NCBI GenBank assembly: GCA_035771165.1
Contig: JAWNZC010000114.1
Coordinates: 671,001-735,000, forward strand
DNA: 64,000 nucleotides
Source of the DNA: Paragorgia papillata
Taxonomy: Eukaryota; Cnidaria; Anthozoa; Scleralcyonacea; Coralliidae
Direction: 5' to 3'
The notes beneath the pieces are model-generated. The model saw only the letters and a list, made by a program, of their open reading frames with translations. It did no database searches and had not been told where the DNA came from. The position numbers were made by a program, and so were the translations under genes. The number at the start of each line of letters is the position of its first letter. Within the stretch, counting starts at the first letter, position 1. This document shows positions 55,735 through 64,000 of this stretch, piece after piece.

Positions 55735-56388
55735 ATGTTTTGGAGACCAAAAAAAGCGTTTGGCCTGTGTATATTGCTGTTGTTAGCTTGCCTTCTGTGG
55801 TTTGTAAATAAAACTGCCAGACACAGACCACCAGTTGAAATCAAAGAAGAAAAGCAAGTAGTAATAGTTGACGTCGCAGAAAAGGTAAATATATATATAT
55901 ATTAGTTATGTGATAGTTAAGATATGAGCGGCCGATCGGACGCGAATATTTTAACTTACTTATCAAATTGTAAGTCTAAATGATGAACACTTTGTTTAAG
56001 AGTCGTAGAAAAGGTTAAATAAGATCATTTTAACTCAGAAAAAGCTGAATTTGAGCCACTAGTACCTATTAACCTTGATAAAACATTGATGTTTTATTAA
56101 TCAATGTTTTATCCGTATTTAAAGATGCTGATTAAACATTCATTTCTTTTGAATTTTCGTCATGAATCAGTATTAATGAATTTGATAAGTGAATACATAG
56201 TTGACTACCAAGGTATTTTTTAAGTTGAGTTTTTTTTTTATTGTTAGGTTGAGGTTTATATTTCCAAAAACAGTAACGATGCGACGTTAAAGTATGGAAT
56301 AATTCACACACACACACAAAGTTCTGTGGCCATCGTCAAAATGTCACCTTTGCGAGACAAGTTACAAGAACCATTGTATAGTGCATAA
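55735..56388 (+). CDS. Probable small type II (signal-anchor) membrane protein, 2 exons
   Basis: Exon 1, 55735-55884, encodes 50 residues: MFWRPKKAF, then hydrophobic GLCILLLLACLLWFV, NKT, and an acidic/basic stem (EIKEEKQVVIVDVAEK), ending AAG/GTAAAT in phase 0. After TTATTGTTAG, 56248-56388 continues in phase with VEVYISKNSNDATLKYGIIH to a stop at 56386-56388, 96 residues in total. A short basic N-terminus before one hydrophobic segment is the topology of Golgi type II enzymes, but no catalytic domain is present. Exon 1 may instead splice to a more distant exon. I do not recognise a family. Confidence 0.5.
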
Positions 56389-57072
56389 CACCCCTGCTCG
56401 TGCAACTTCAATGCAAGTGATTTAGCCGTTGCGAGACACGTTCGGCACAAAAAATTGCATAGTGTAACAGCGTTTTGTATACTCGATGACTATAGCATCG
56501 AGGTCTTTTCCCCCGGACAAGAAAGCGGTATTTTTTCTAAGCATAGAACAATCTAAGTCTTAATTAGAACAAAGCTTTTCTTTCAACGACCCTGCGTCGA
56601 GAGGGCAAGAGAGAAATAAAACAAATAGCTTACGCCCAGCTTGAGACGACCTCATCCAGCTGCGAGATACGTAATGTGCAATCCAAATGCATTTAACACG
56701 CGCAGCGCTTCCACCAGATGCTTGCTTCAGAAGCTGAAAGAAATTCAACTCCACCCTTAAGAGATCTCAAACTGGCAGACGTATCACCAGGATGTTCTCT
56801 GCAACCATCACCTACCATCGGATTTTTCATTGAACCTTCAAACTGTAATCCAGAACATTGCCAATGGCTATTTGTATATCACGCCATTCTGGTATTTTGA
56901 TGACGCCGGATTATCTTGCTGATATCGATAAAAGAGACTTAAAGCAATGCTAATTATCGTCTCGAAGTTATCACGCTTTCAAAAGACATTGTTTGTTTTT
57001 GCATTGTCTTGGACGCGAATGTTTAGACTATAGGCTGAGGATTGTGTATTAAATAAGTGCCTTGTTGTCTCA

Positions 57073-57182
57073 GACCCCGTTTACACTAGAGCAAAAGTAT
57101 CCGGATTCACATTGTTTTTTATTCCCATGAGGATGAAAAACAATGTGAATCCGGATACTTTTGCTCTAGTGTATATGGGGCC
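57073..57182. mobile_element. Harbinger-like hairpin MITE, TCA duplication
   Basis: Ends GACCCCGTTTACACTAGAGC and complement, arms about 45 bp around TTTTTATTCCCATGAGGATG, flanked by TCA at 57070-57072 and 57183-57185. Confidence 0.85.
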
Positions 57183-57424
57183 TCAGTCGAAGTGTTTCGC
57201 GACTGTCTTTGATGATCTATACTGATAATAATAACTGTTTGGGGTCTCTCCCAAACTAATTTGCGATGAATGGTGGTCATTATGTCTTAGTATCTAATTT
57301 TTAACGATCTTTTGACTGACCAAACATTAATAAACTTAAGTACATAAAGGTTTGTTGTAAAAAGTCGGTTTCAGTTATCAAGTCATTAGCGGTTGCATGT
57401 ACAATCGATCTAATGTAGATATTT

Positions 57425-58265
57425 ATTAGTCCTTCTTAGTTCCCATTGGTCCCTATTAGTTCCATTAGTTCTCATTAGAGTTACCATAAATTCTCATTAG
57501 TCACCATTAGATCTCATCAGTTACCATTCTTAGTTACCATTAGTTGTCATTTGATATTTCCCATTAGTTTTCATTAGTTTTCTAAGTTCTCATTACTTTC
57601 TGTTACTTCTTATTTATCCTCATTAGTTCTCATTAGTCCTCATTAGTTCTCATTAGTCCTCATTAGTTCTCATTAGTTCTCATATTACTTCCCATTAGTT
57701 CTCATTAGTTTTCATTAGTTCTGATTAGTTTTCATTAGTTTTCATTAGTTCTCATTAGTTTCTGTTACTTCTTATTTATCCTCATTAGTTCTCATTAGTC
57801 CTCATTAGTTCTCATTAGTTCTCATTAGTCCTCATTAGTTCTCATTAGTCCTCATTAGTTCTCATTAGTCCTCATTAGTTCTCATTAGTTCTCATTAGTC
57901 CTCGTTAGTTTTCATTAGTTATCATTAGTTTTCATTAGTTTTCATTAGTTCTCATTAGTTCTCATTAGTTTTCATTAGTTCTCATTAGTTTTCATTAGTT
58001 CTCATTAGTTTTCATTAGTTCTCATTAGTCCTCATATTACTTCCTGTTAGTTCTCATTAATTTTCATTAGTTCTCATTAGTCCTTAGTTTTCATTAGTCT
58101 TTATTAGTCCTCATTAGTTATCAGTAGTTGCCATTAGTTCTGATTAGTTTCCATTAGTTCTCATTAGTTTTCATTAGTCCCCATTTGTTCCCCATTGTTC
58201 CCAATTGTACTCATTTATTCTTTATTAGTTTCCATTAGTTCTTATTAGTTGCAATCTGTTCCATT
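57425..58265. repeat. CATTAGTTCT decanucleotide minisatellite
   Basis: About 80 copies of a 10-bp unit, CATTAGTTCT, alternating with CATTAGTCCT and CATTAGTTTT; edges decay into CATTAGTTCCC variants. Longer duplicated blocks (TTCTGTTACTTCTTATTTATC at about 57598 and 57760) show segmental expansion. Confidence 0.95.
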
Positions 58266-58450
58266 TGTTTCCATTCCTTCCTCTTATTAGCTTAATACTA
58301 AGGTTAAACAATGCGAGCATGTGGTCTTTTTTTAAGCAATTTCATTTATGGATAAAAGATAATTTATATACATCCATGAGTTCACTAACAAGGAGCAAGA
58401 AATTAAATACTCCTTGAGGGGAAGCAGAGTGCAATATTAATGTGAATAAT

Positions 58451-58755
58451 TAACAATTATTCGCCGAAGGCGAGGTGAATATCGGTGTATAATAACCGAG
58501 ACGAAGTCGAGGTTATTATTCACCGATATTCACTGAGCCTGAGGTGAATAATTGTTTTAGTATAGATACACATTTTCATACTTTTAGGAACAACATTTTC
58601 TTTAAAATTGTTAATTTCCTCGTCTGTCGCATTGACAACTTGGCTGGCGGCCATTTTGAATAAACGCTGTAGGTGATTATCGAGAATTAATCCGAAGTAG
58701 CTCGACCAATCAGCGCGCGTGATTTTCTATAATCACCTGTGTATTTATACTAATA
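58451..58755. mobile_element. Foldback element upstream of the receptor gene
   Basis: 58451-58554 pairs CAATTATTCGCC...GAGGTGAATATCGGTG with CACCGATATTCAC...GGTGAATAATTG. The following segment up to about 58750 has GGTGATTATCGAGAATTA and ATAATCACC inverted ends plus GCTCGACCAATCAGCGCGCG. Confidence 0.7.
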
Positions 58756-58999
58756 AATAATAATAATAAGCTTTATTTAATTAGGAGAATACTATCAGTC
58801 TGTTTTCCCGAATAAATAAATAAATAAAATTTTTAAAAAATGTGAATAAAATAATGAAAAAAGGTTCTTTTTCAACCTCGTCCCCAGGGTCTTTACTCGG
58901 TTGGTATTGAGTTGTTGAGTCAGCATGATACCGTGACGTCACTGGCAGCCATGACATTCAGAATAATGGCTGATTAAACGACAGCATAAAACGCCGAAC

Positions 59000-61900
59000 A
59001 TGAAATCGAAAATATCAGTAGTTCTTGGTTGTCTTTGGGTGATATTCTCCTTCACAGTTCAAGGTGAGATTACTAAGCTACGTTCTCTTGTATTATTTGG
59101 TATTTAACGTGTTTTGGTTTGCAAAGAAGATGTATTTAGTGTTAGCGATTGATCGAAGCTGACGGCAAGCAGTATATGCATGGAGCATTAACAACTCCGA
59201 TTGTCTGGCGGACTTTTTTATATCCCTTGGTTTAACACTTTAGCGAAGCTTTTGGTGTAGTATTAGTGTATAAACAGTGAGCTGTTGTGTGTCGTTTAGT
59301 GAGTGAACTTGTTTTGACAACGTGCGGAAAACCAAAAGATGTTTCTATGTCTGTGAAAATTTATCTCCCTCGTGAACTAAACGCGTGAAGACATTCGATA
59401 CCCAACCCAGTCATGACTGCTCTTCGGAAAGGCTTTCTTTCCCAAAACAGTTTGTCAACGCCTTATTCATTTTTAATAAAAGTTTTTTGTAGATAAATGT
59501 TTAGTCTTCGATAGTAGATTTTATTTATTTTTAAAGGAGAAATCTGTGTACCAAAAGCTCATCCGTTCAATACTTCTTTCCGTACCGAAAAGCTTGTTTT
59601 GATATTTTCCGATATTTTATTTCATAAACATTGCTTGTTTGTGATACGGCGGTGCCTTGTAGCGTTAATAGTTTTGGTGTTTGTAGCCGAAGGTAGATTT
59701 TGTTGTGCTTTAAACACGATTTTTAGATCGAGAGCGTCTTCGAAATAGTTTGGTCACCACCATATTTAATTGTGATTTTTGATTCTGCAACACTGCCATC
59801 GTTTCGTCTCGGTTTATTCAACAATCCCTGATGTCAAAGCAATTTTTAAACTCAGTCGATCACTTAAAGCAAGCGTTGAATTTAAATCTGTGCGAAAGAA
59901 TTTATTAGCCAGAAACATTTTCCGATCTTGGATTGATCAACGTCGAATGCCGCAAATGACACGTTCGACTCAATTTTCCTCAAGAGTCTGTTCATTTATA
60001 TCGGAAGAAGTCAGCTTCAAGAATGACAGTATTTACTGGCCTCATTTGGGCGATGAAGTTGGTAATTGAAAGACTAAATTTAAACCAAAGGAAATGGAAT
60101 CGTGTTGCAGAATGGCGAATTGGAAGCACCGATTTCATTGGTGTGTTGATTTCATCAGTGTGTCGATTTCATATCCGCGTACGTTTGATGGAAGCAACTA
60201 TTAGTGAATGTTTATTATAATACACATGTATTTGTACATGAAGATGTACTATAGAATATATAACGATCCCTAAAAAGCTTTGTTGCTTGTTTATTAAAAA
60301 CATCATGAAAGATATTAAAATATTTCTTGTTAGATGTGTTTCAAGGGACAATAACCTTGGGGAATCTCTCGGTATTCAATAATAACCCTGAGGATTTCAT
60401 AAACCAATACTCTTTATTTATGTTAAGCAAATACTGTTTTCTGATGTCTGAAATCTACATTGAGTTTGGTGTAGATTTTGTTTTCTAAGAGAACCGAGCT
60501 TGGTCAACCATAATATGCTAATTAAAAGTAGCATGCTGCGTAGGCAGTGTAGGAACAACAATCGAAATATAGTAAGGTTAGATATACTGCCAAAACAGAG
60601 ATTGTAGGAATCTAACGTTTCGAGCGAAGGCCCCTCTCTGATGAAGGGCCTCGCTCGAAACGTTAGATTCCTACATTCTCTGTTTCGGCAGTATATCTAA
60701 CCTCACTATATTTCGATCATAATATGCTAAATTGGGTTTGTTTTCTGTCTGATTTAATTTGGGAAATGAATGTCTTGTCTGTTGATAGAGCTCAAATATT
60801 CACCAGACTAATATGTTTTTGGGCTCGCTATTAAACTGATGATCATATAGTTCAATCTTTTGTTGGACTAAGGAAAATATTTCTATATTGATAGTTTAAT
60901 GTGTCATCTGTGTTTGACAGTCCTTCAATTGATGCTACCGAAAAAGATGGCAGTTTTACATTAAACCACAATGCTTTGCAATAGTGGTGTGCATCGGATT
61001 GGATTGACCCCTTATAATCTGAGGGTTTGCCAAAACTGTCAATCTGAATCCAATCCGAAGCCAAAAAGTTGTAGTCCGATCCAATCTGAAAACAGCTGCT
61101 CAAATGTAATAATATCCTTCATGTGTAGTGCAACGTGCATACAACTAGTGAATTTGTTAATTTTGTGACAAAAACAATGACGAAAGTGAATCTGATGTGG
61201 GTAAAAAAGTGCAAAATCCAATTCAATCTGATCTGAGAAAAAAACACAAAATCCAATCCAATCTGAGAAAAAAAGAACAAAATCCAATCTGAATGATAAA
61301 AGTTTACTCCGACCTCTACTTTGCAACCTCAAATTAGCTCAAGTAACAACTAAAGATTGTTTATCATGCTAAGTAATATTTAAAACATGAGCAGGAGTGT
61401 TTTATCAGATTTAAAACTATGAGGGTGCAGCCTGAGTGTTTTAGATCTGATAAAAAAAAACGTGATGCGAGTGTTTTGAATGGCTTCAAAAACGATTCGT
61501 TATTGGATGTTATGTTCATTAGTATTCTTTATATAAAATTGTATGTTCATTAGTATTCTTTATATAAAATTGTATGTTCATTAGTATTCTTTCTGATGTC
61601 AAGAAGTTTTATAAGGTATAAAACCACGGACATGGTACTGATTTCCTTTGTATAACCATATCTTCCAAGAAACAATATTTACTGCATGCAAAGGATTGAG
61701 GTTCAATGTACAAGTTGCCATCTTTTTCGGTACAGTCAATTGACCATACCAGAAAAGATGGTGATAGGAATGAAGGTAGGAATGAAGTTCTTGCTTACTT
61801 AATACATCTTAGCATGAAAAACAATGTTTAGTTGATATTTGAGCTGATTTGAGGTCACAAAACATTGTGGTTAAATGTACCGCTGCCATCTTTTTCGGTA

Positions 61901-63849
61901 CCGTCAATTGCTGCAACAAATATGGCTGCACTGTGTACACTTCTGTATTACAAACATATATACTGTATACAAGTATATTTTAACTACATACTTGAGTAAA
62001 ATTATCTGGTGTAAGACAAAATCATTTGGTGTTAGAGTGAAATATAGTTGTGATAGAAACATCTGATCTGATTGCCAGTTATTGTCGATACAATTTCAGC
62101 TCGCTTTTCAATGCAATGTTCAGAAGTTCATTGCCAAGTATCAAATTACATTTACAAATCAGAAGTTGATTACAAAGTTCGATTTGATGTTTGATTCGAC
62201 GTTCACATTTACAGAAACCCTTTGGTCAGCCAAACCTGATAGGATTTCTTTTGGAAAATATGTTGTTTGTTAATCATTCAAATCGAACATTTGAACTTCA
62301 AATCAAACTTTGTTAATGAACCTCTGGTTTAGAAATGTAATTTGATACTTGGCAATGAACTGCACATTGAAAAGTGAGCTGAAGTCGACAATAAATGGTT
62401 AAAGTGCTTATATCACTTGTGGGGTTTTAACATATTTGAATAGAGCAAAAAAAGTTAGTTAATAAGTTATTTTGCCGTTTTTGATTTACTTTAATAGTTT
62501 CTGAGATATAAGCCTTTAAACATGCCAATTTCGGCTTTTCGCCAAAAATTTCCATCGTTCATTTTTAAGCATGGGGGGCTGGGACTCGGGAACCTAAGCC
62601 GACCGTCTTCTTAGTTGGAACTCTTGTGTGTACTGGAAAACAGGTGTGAGCTCGACATTTCAATTTTTCAGTCAAATATATGTTTTTGTGAAACAATAAG
62701 CCGAAACGTAGTTGTTTTGGATTGACTCGTTCCTGAGTCCCAAGCCCCCAAGGTGTTAAAATGAATGATGGAAATTTTTGAGAATTGGCATGTTCAGAAG
62801 CCAATATGTCATTTTTTTCTGGTCTATTTAAATACGTTAAAACCCCACAAGTGATATAAGCACTTTAAAGATTTAATCATTAACAATAAATAAATTTGGT
62901 TAAAGTTTATTTATTAACTCTTTAGTGGGCAAGTTGTTATAAGAGTTTCCCACTTGATGAATAAGATCATCTGGTGTTAGACAAAGTGAAAATGTGTACA
63001 TTGAGAGTAAGATATCATAACAAAAACACCTCATTGCCAGCTAAAAATGGTGACAAATAGATTTGTACTATAATCAAAATATAGTAAGGTTAGATATACT
63101 GCTGAAACAGAATGTAGGACTCCTGTTTCTCTCTGATGAAAGGCCTTCGCTCGAAACGTTAGACTCCTACATTCTCTGTTTCGGCAGTATATCTAACCTT
63201 ACTATATTCCAATTGTTTCAATACTGCCTATGCAGCACACTACTTTTATTTCACGATTTGTACTATAGCTTGCATGGAAAACCATGAAAATCTGCGTTCT
63301 TGATCCAAAAACACTGCTATATGCTTTACTTTTTTACACTCTTGAAAATGTGATGAACTTAACACTTTGAAGCCTGATGACAAGTCTTTAAGGTTTTTGG
63401 CTAACACCAGACAATTTTATTCAGCACAGGGGGAGGTCCAGGTCTCGAAGTGTTAACTGCAGTTCACTGCCTTTTCACTTCAAAAATATACAGTAGCCTT
63501 CACAATTTGTATGCCGTGGCCCATTGATTAATTTGGTTTGGGTTTTTTTCAGTGGATGATGCAAAGCGCAAGTGTAGCTGCTCTGAAAATATCTGCCCAG
63601 AATATCACAAGAACTTCACATGTGAAACTAATGGCAACTGTTTCAGTCAGATTGTTATTGAAGATGGGCATCTTCGAAGAAATATGGGCTGCTTGCCACG
63701 TGAACCTAGTGGAGAGGTTGCTATATTCCAGTGTAAACATGATGGGATAAGAACATTGGAAGAGTGGAATTCTGTGTTGTGTTGCTATGATCGTGATTTT
63801 TGTAATGAAGAGTTGCTTCCAACTCTACAACCAACAATGGTGAAAACAG
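59000..63849 (+). CDS. BMPR1: BMP/activin type I receptor, first two exons (3' partial)
   Basis: Single-pass serine/threonine kinase receptor of the TGF-beta superfamily. Exon 1, 59000-59063, encodes a signal peptide (MKSKISVVLGCLWVIFSFTV) ending CAAG/GTGAGA in phase 1. Exon 2, 63553-63849, follows GTTTTTTTCAG and encodes the activin-receptor ectodomain: CSCSENICPEY, NGNCFSQIVIEDG, GCLPREPSG, FQCKH, then SVLCCYDRDFCN with the CCxxxxxCN box, and LLPTLQPT. Spacing of the ten cysteines and the LxPTLxPT end resemble BMPR1A/1B (ALK3/6) more than type II receptors. Exon 2 ends ACAG/GTATTT in phase 1; the transmembrane, GS and kinase exons lie beyond the window. Intron 1 is 4.5 kb and repeat-rich. 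Confidence 0.88.
60536..60718. mobile_element. CGAAACGTT hairpin family, fullest copy
   Basis: Left arm GTAGGCAGTGTAGGAACAAC...AGGTTAGATATACTGCC, centre CTAACGTTTCGAGCGAAGGC with its complement, right arm GGCAGTATATCTAACCTCAC. Arms about 85 bp. It lies in receptor intron 1. Confidence 0.9.
60925..61330. repeat. CCAATCTGA-rich low-order repeats
   Basis: Repeated AATCCAATC/CAATCTGA blocks with AGAAAAAAA runs between about 61000 and 61300. It starts near CTACCGAAAAAGATGGCAG at 60937, whose inverted relatives (TGCCATCTTTTTCGGTAC) appear at 61709 and 61885, suggesting an element boundary. Confidence 0.5.
61372..61655. repeat. Tail-module element, second full copy
   Basis: Same order as 24278-24550: GTGTTTTATCAGATTTAAAA, GATCTGATAAAA, ACGATTCGTTATTGGATG, three TTCATTAGTATTCTTTATAT units, then ACATGGTACTGATTTCCTTT. 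It lies in receptor intron 1. Confidence 0.75.
62075..62390. mobile_element. Foldback element
   Basis: TTGTCGATACAATTTCAGCT...CATTGCCAAGTATCAAATTA pairs with TAATTTGATACTTGGCAATG...AGCTGAAGTCGACAA. The centre is AT-rich. Confidence 0.8.
62399..62868. mobile_element. Palindromic element bounded by TTAA
   Basis: TTAAAGTGCTTATATCACTT pairs with AAGTGATATAAGCACTTTAA. Arms include GTGGGGTTTTAAC/GTTAAAACCCCAC and the inner GGGACTCGGGAAC/GTTCCTGAGTCCC. Same end structure (TTAAAG...CTTTAA) as 5131-5629. Confidence 0.85.
63065..63240. mobile_element. CGAAACGTT hairpin family copy
   Basis: AAATATAGTAAGGTTAGATA...GCTGAAACAGA pairs with TCTGTTTCGGCAGTATATCT...CCTTACTATAT. The centre is CTTCGCTCGAAACGTTAGAC. 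It ends with TTTCAATACTGCCTATGCAG, about 310 bases before receptor exon 2. Confidence 0.85.
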
Positions 63850-63962
63850 GTATTTATACAACATTGTCCAAGTCTGTATAAACTTTTCCTTTGATTTACT
63901 CAGCTAAAATAGCTTGAATCTCTGAAATAATTGGTAAAATAGTTATTTAGGTATACATCAAT

Positions 63963-64000
63963 CTTGTTCCCAGAGCCCACTTTCCCACCCGGGAAATGAG
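63963..64000. mobile_element. MITE of the 6754-7173 family, cut by window end
   Basis: CAATCTTGTTCCCAGAGCCC and CACCCGGGAAATGAG match the first 38 bases of the element at 6754 with a few differences. The right end is outside the window. Confidence 0.8.

Noticed and set aside
57425..58265. CRISPR-like array
   Set aside because: The repeat is a continuous 10-bp satellite without unique spacers, in a eukaryotic genome.

Overview
The window looks like nuclear DNA of an anthozoan cnidarian, probably a stony coral or sea anemone. The evidence is indirect: AT-rich sequence, short exons with GT-AG introns, metazoan gene families, and a very dense load of short palindromic elements and SINEs. I cannot name the species.

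Six protein genes can be supported. (1) 690-4976 (+): farnesyl diphosphate synthase, eight 3' exons, with the 5' end outside the window. (2) 9665-19253 (+): an RFX transcription factor whose 17 exons join in frame to 931 codons and match the RFX6 subfamily; its last exon carries a long Gln/His tract and a His-Gln-Gly-rich repeat. (3) 19669-21581 (-): an unrecognised multi-pass membrane protein, tail to tail with RFX6, with an apparent one-base frame break near its 5' end. (4) 51860-53164 (-): a single-exon class A GPCR of 434 residues with altered microswitch motifs. (5) 55735-56388 (+): a probable two-exon, 96-residue signal-anchor protein of unknown function. (6) 59000-63849 (+, continues beyond the window): the first two exons of a BMP/activin type I receptor, giving the signal peptide and the cysteine-rich ectodomain.

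The 30 kb between genes 3 and 4 has no convincing protein gene. 24.6-29.7 kb is a degenerate direct repeat of about 2.1 kb carrying a tRNA-like segment. 29.9-32.9 kb has four exon-like segments that look like a non-coding transcript. 31-51 kb is AT-rich and holds minisatellites, hairpins and decayed tRNA-derived SINEs.

Repeats are the dominant theme. There are more than twenty foldback or MITE-like elements, several with visible target-site duplications (TTAA, TNA, ATT, TTTAGCT). There is also a 5S rRNA-derived SINE, a tRNA-derived SINE sharing a body module with it, two truncated LINE 3' ends, and a dispersed motif (GTCTAACGCCAGAC) that also forms a local array. The genes are functionally unrelated (isoprenoid synthesis, transcription, signalling), so nothing suggests an operon-like or co-regulated system. 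No CRISPR, phage or bacterial signal was seen.
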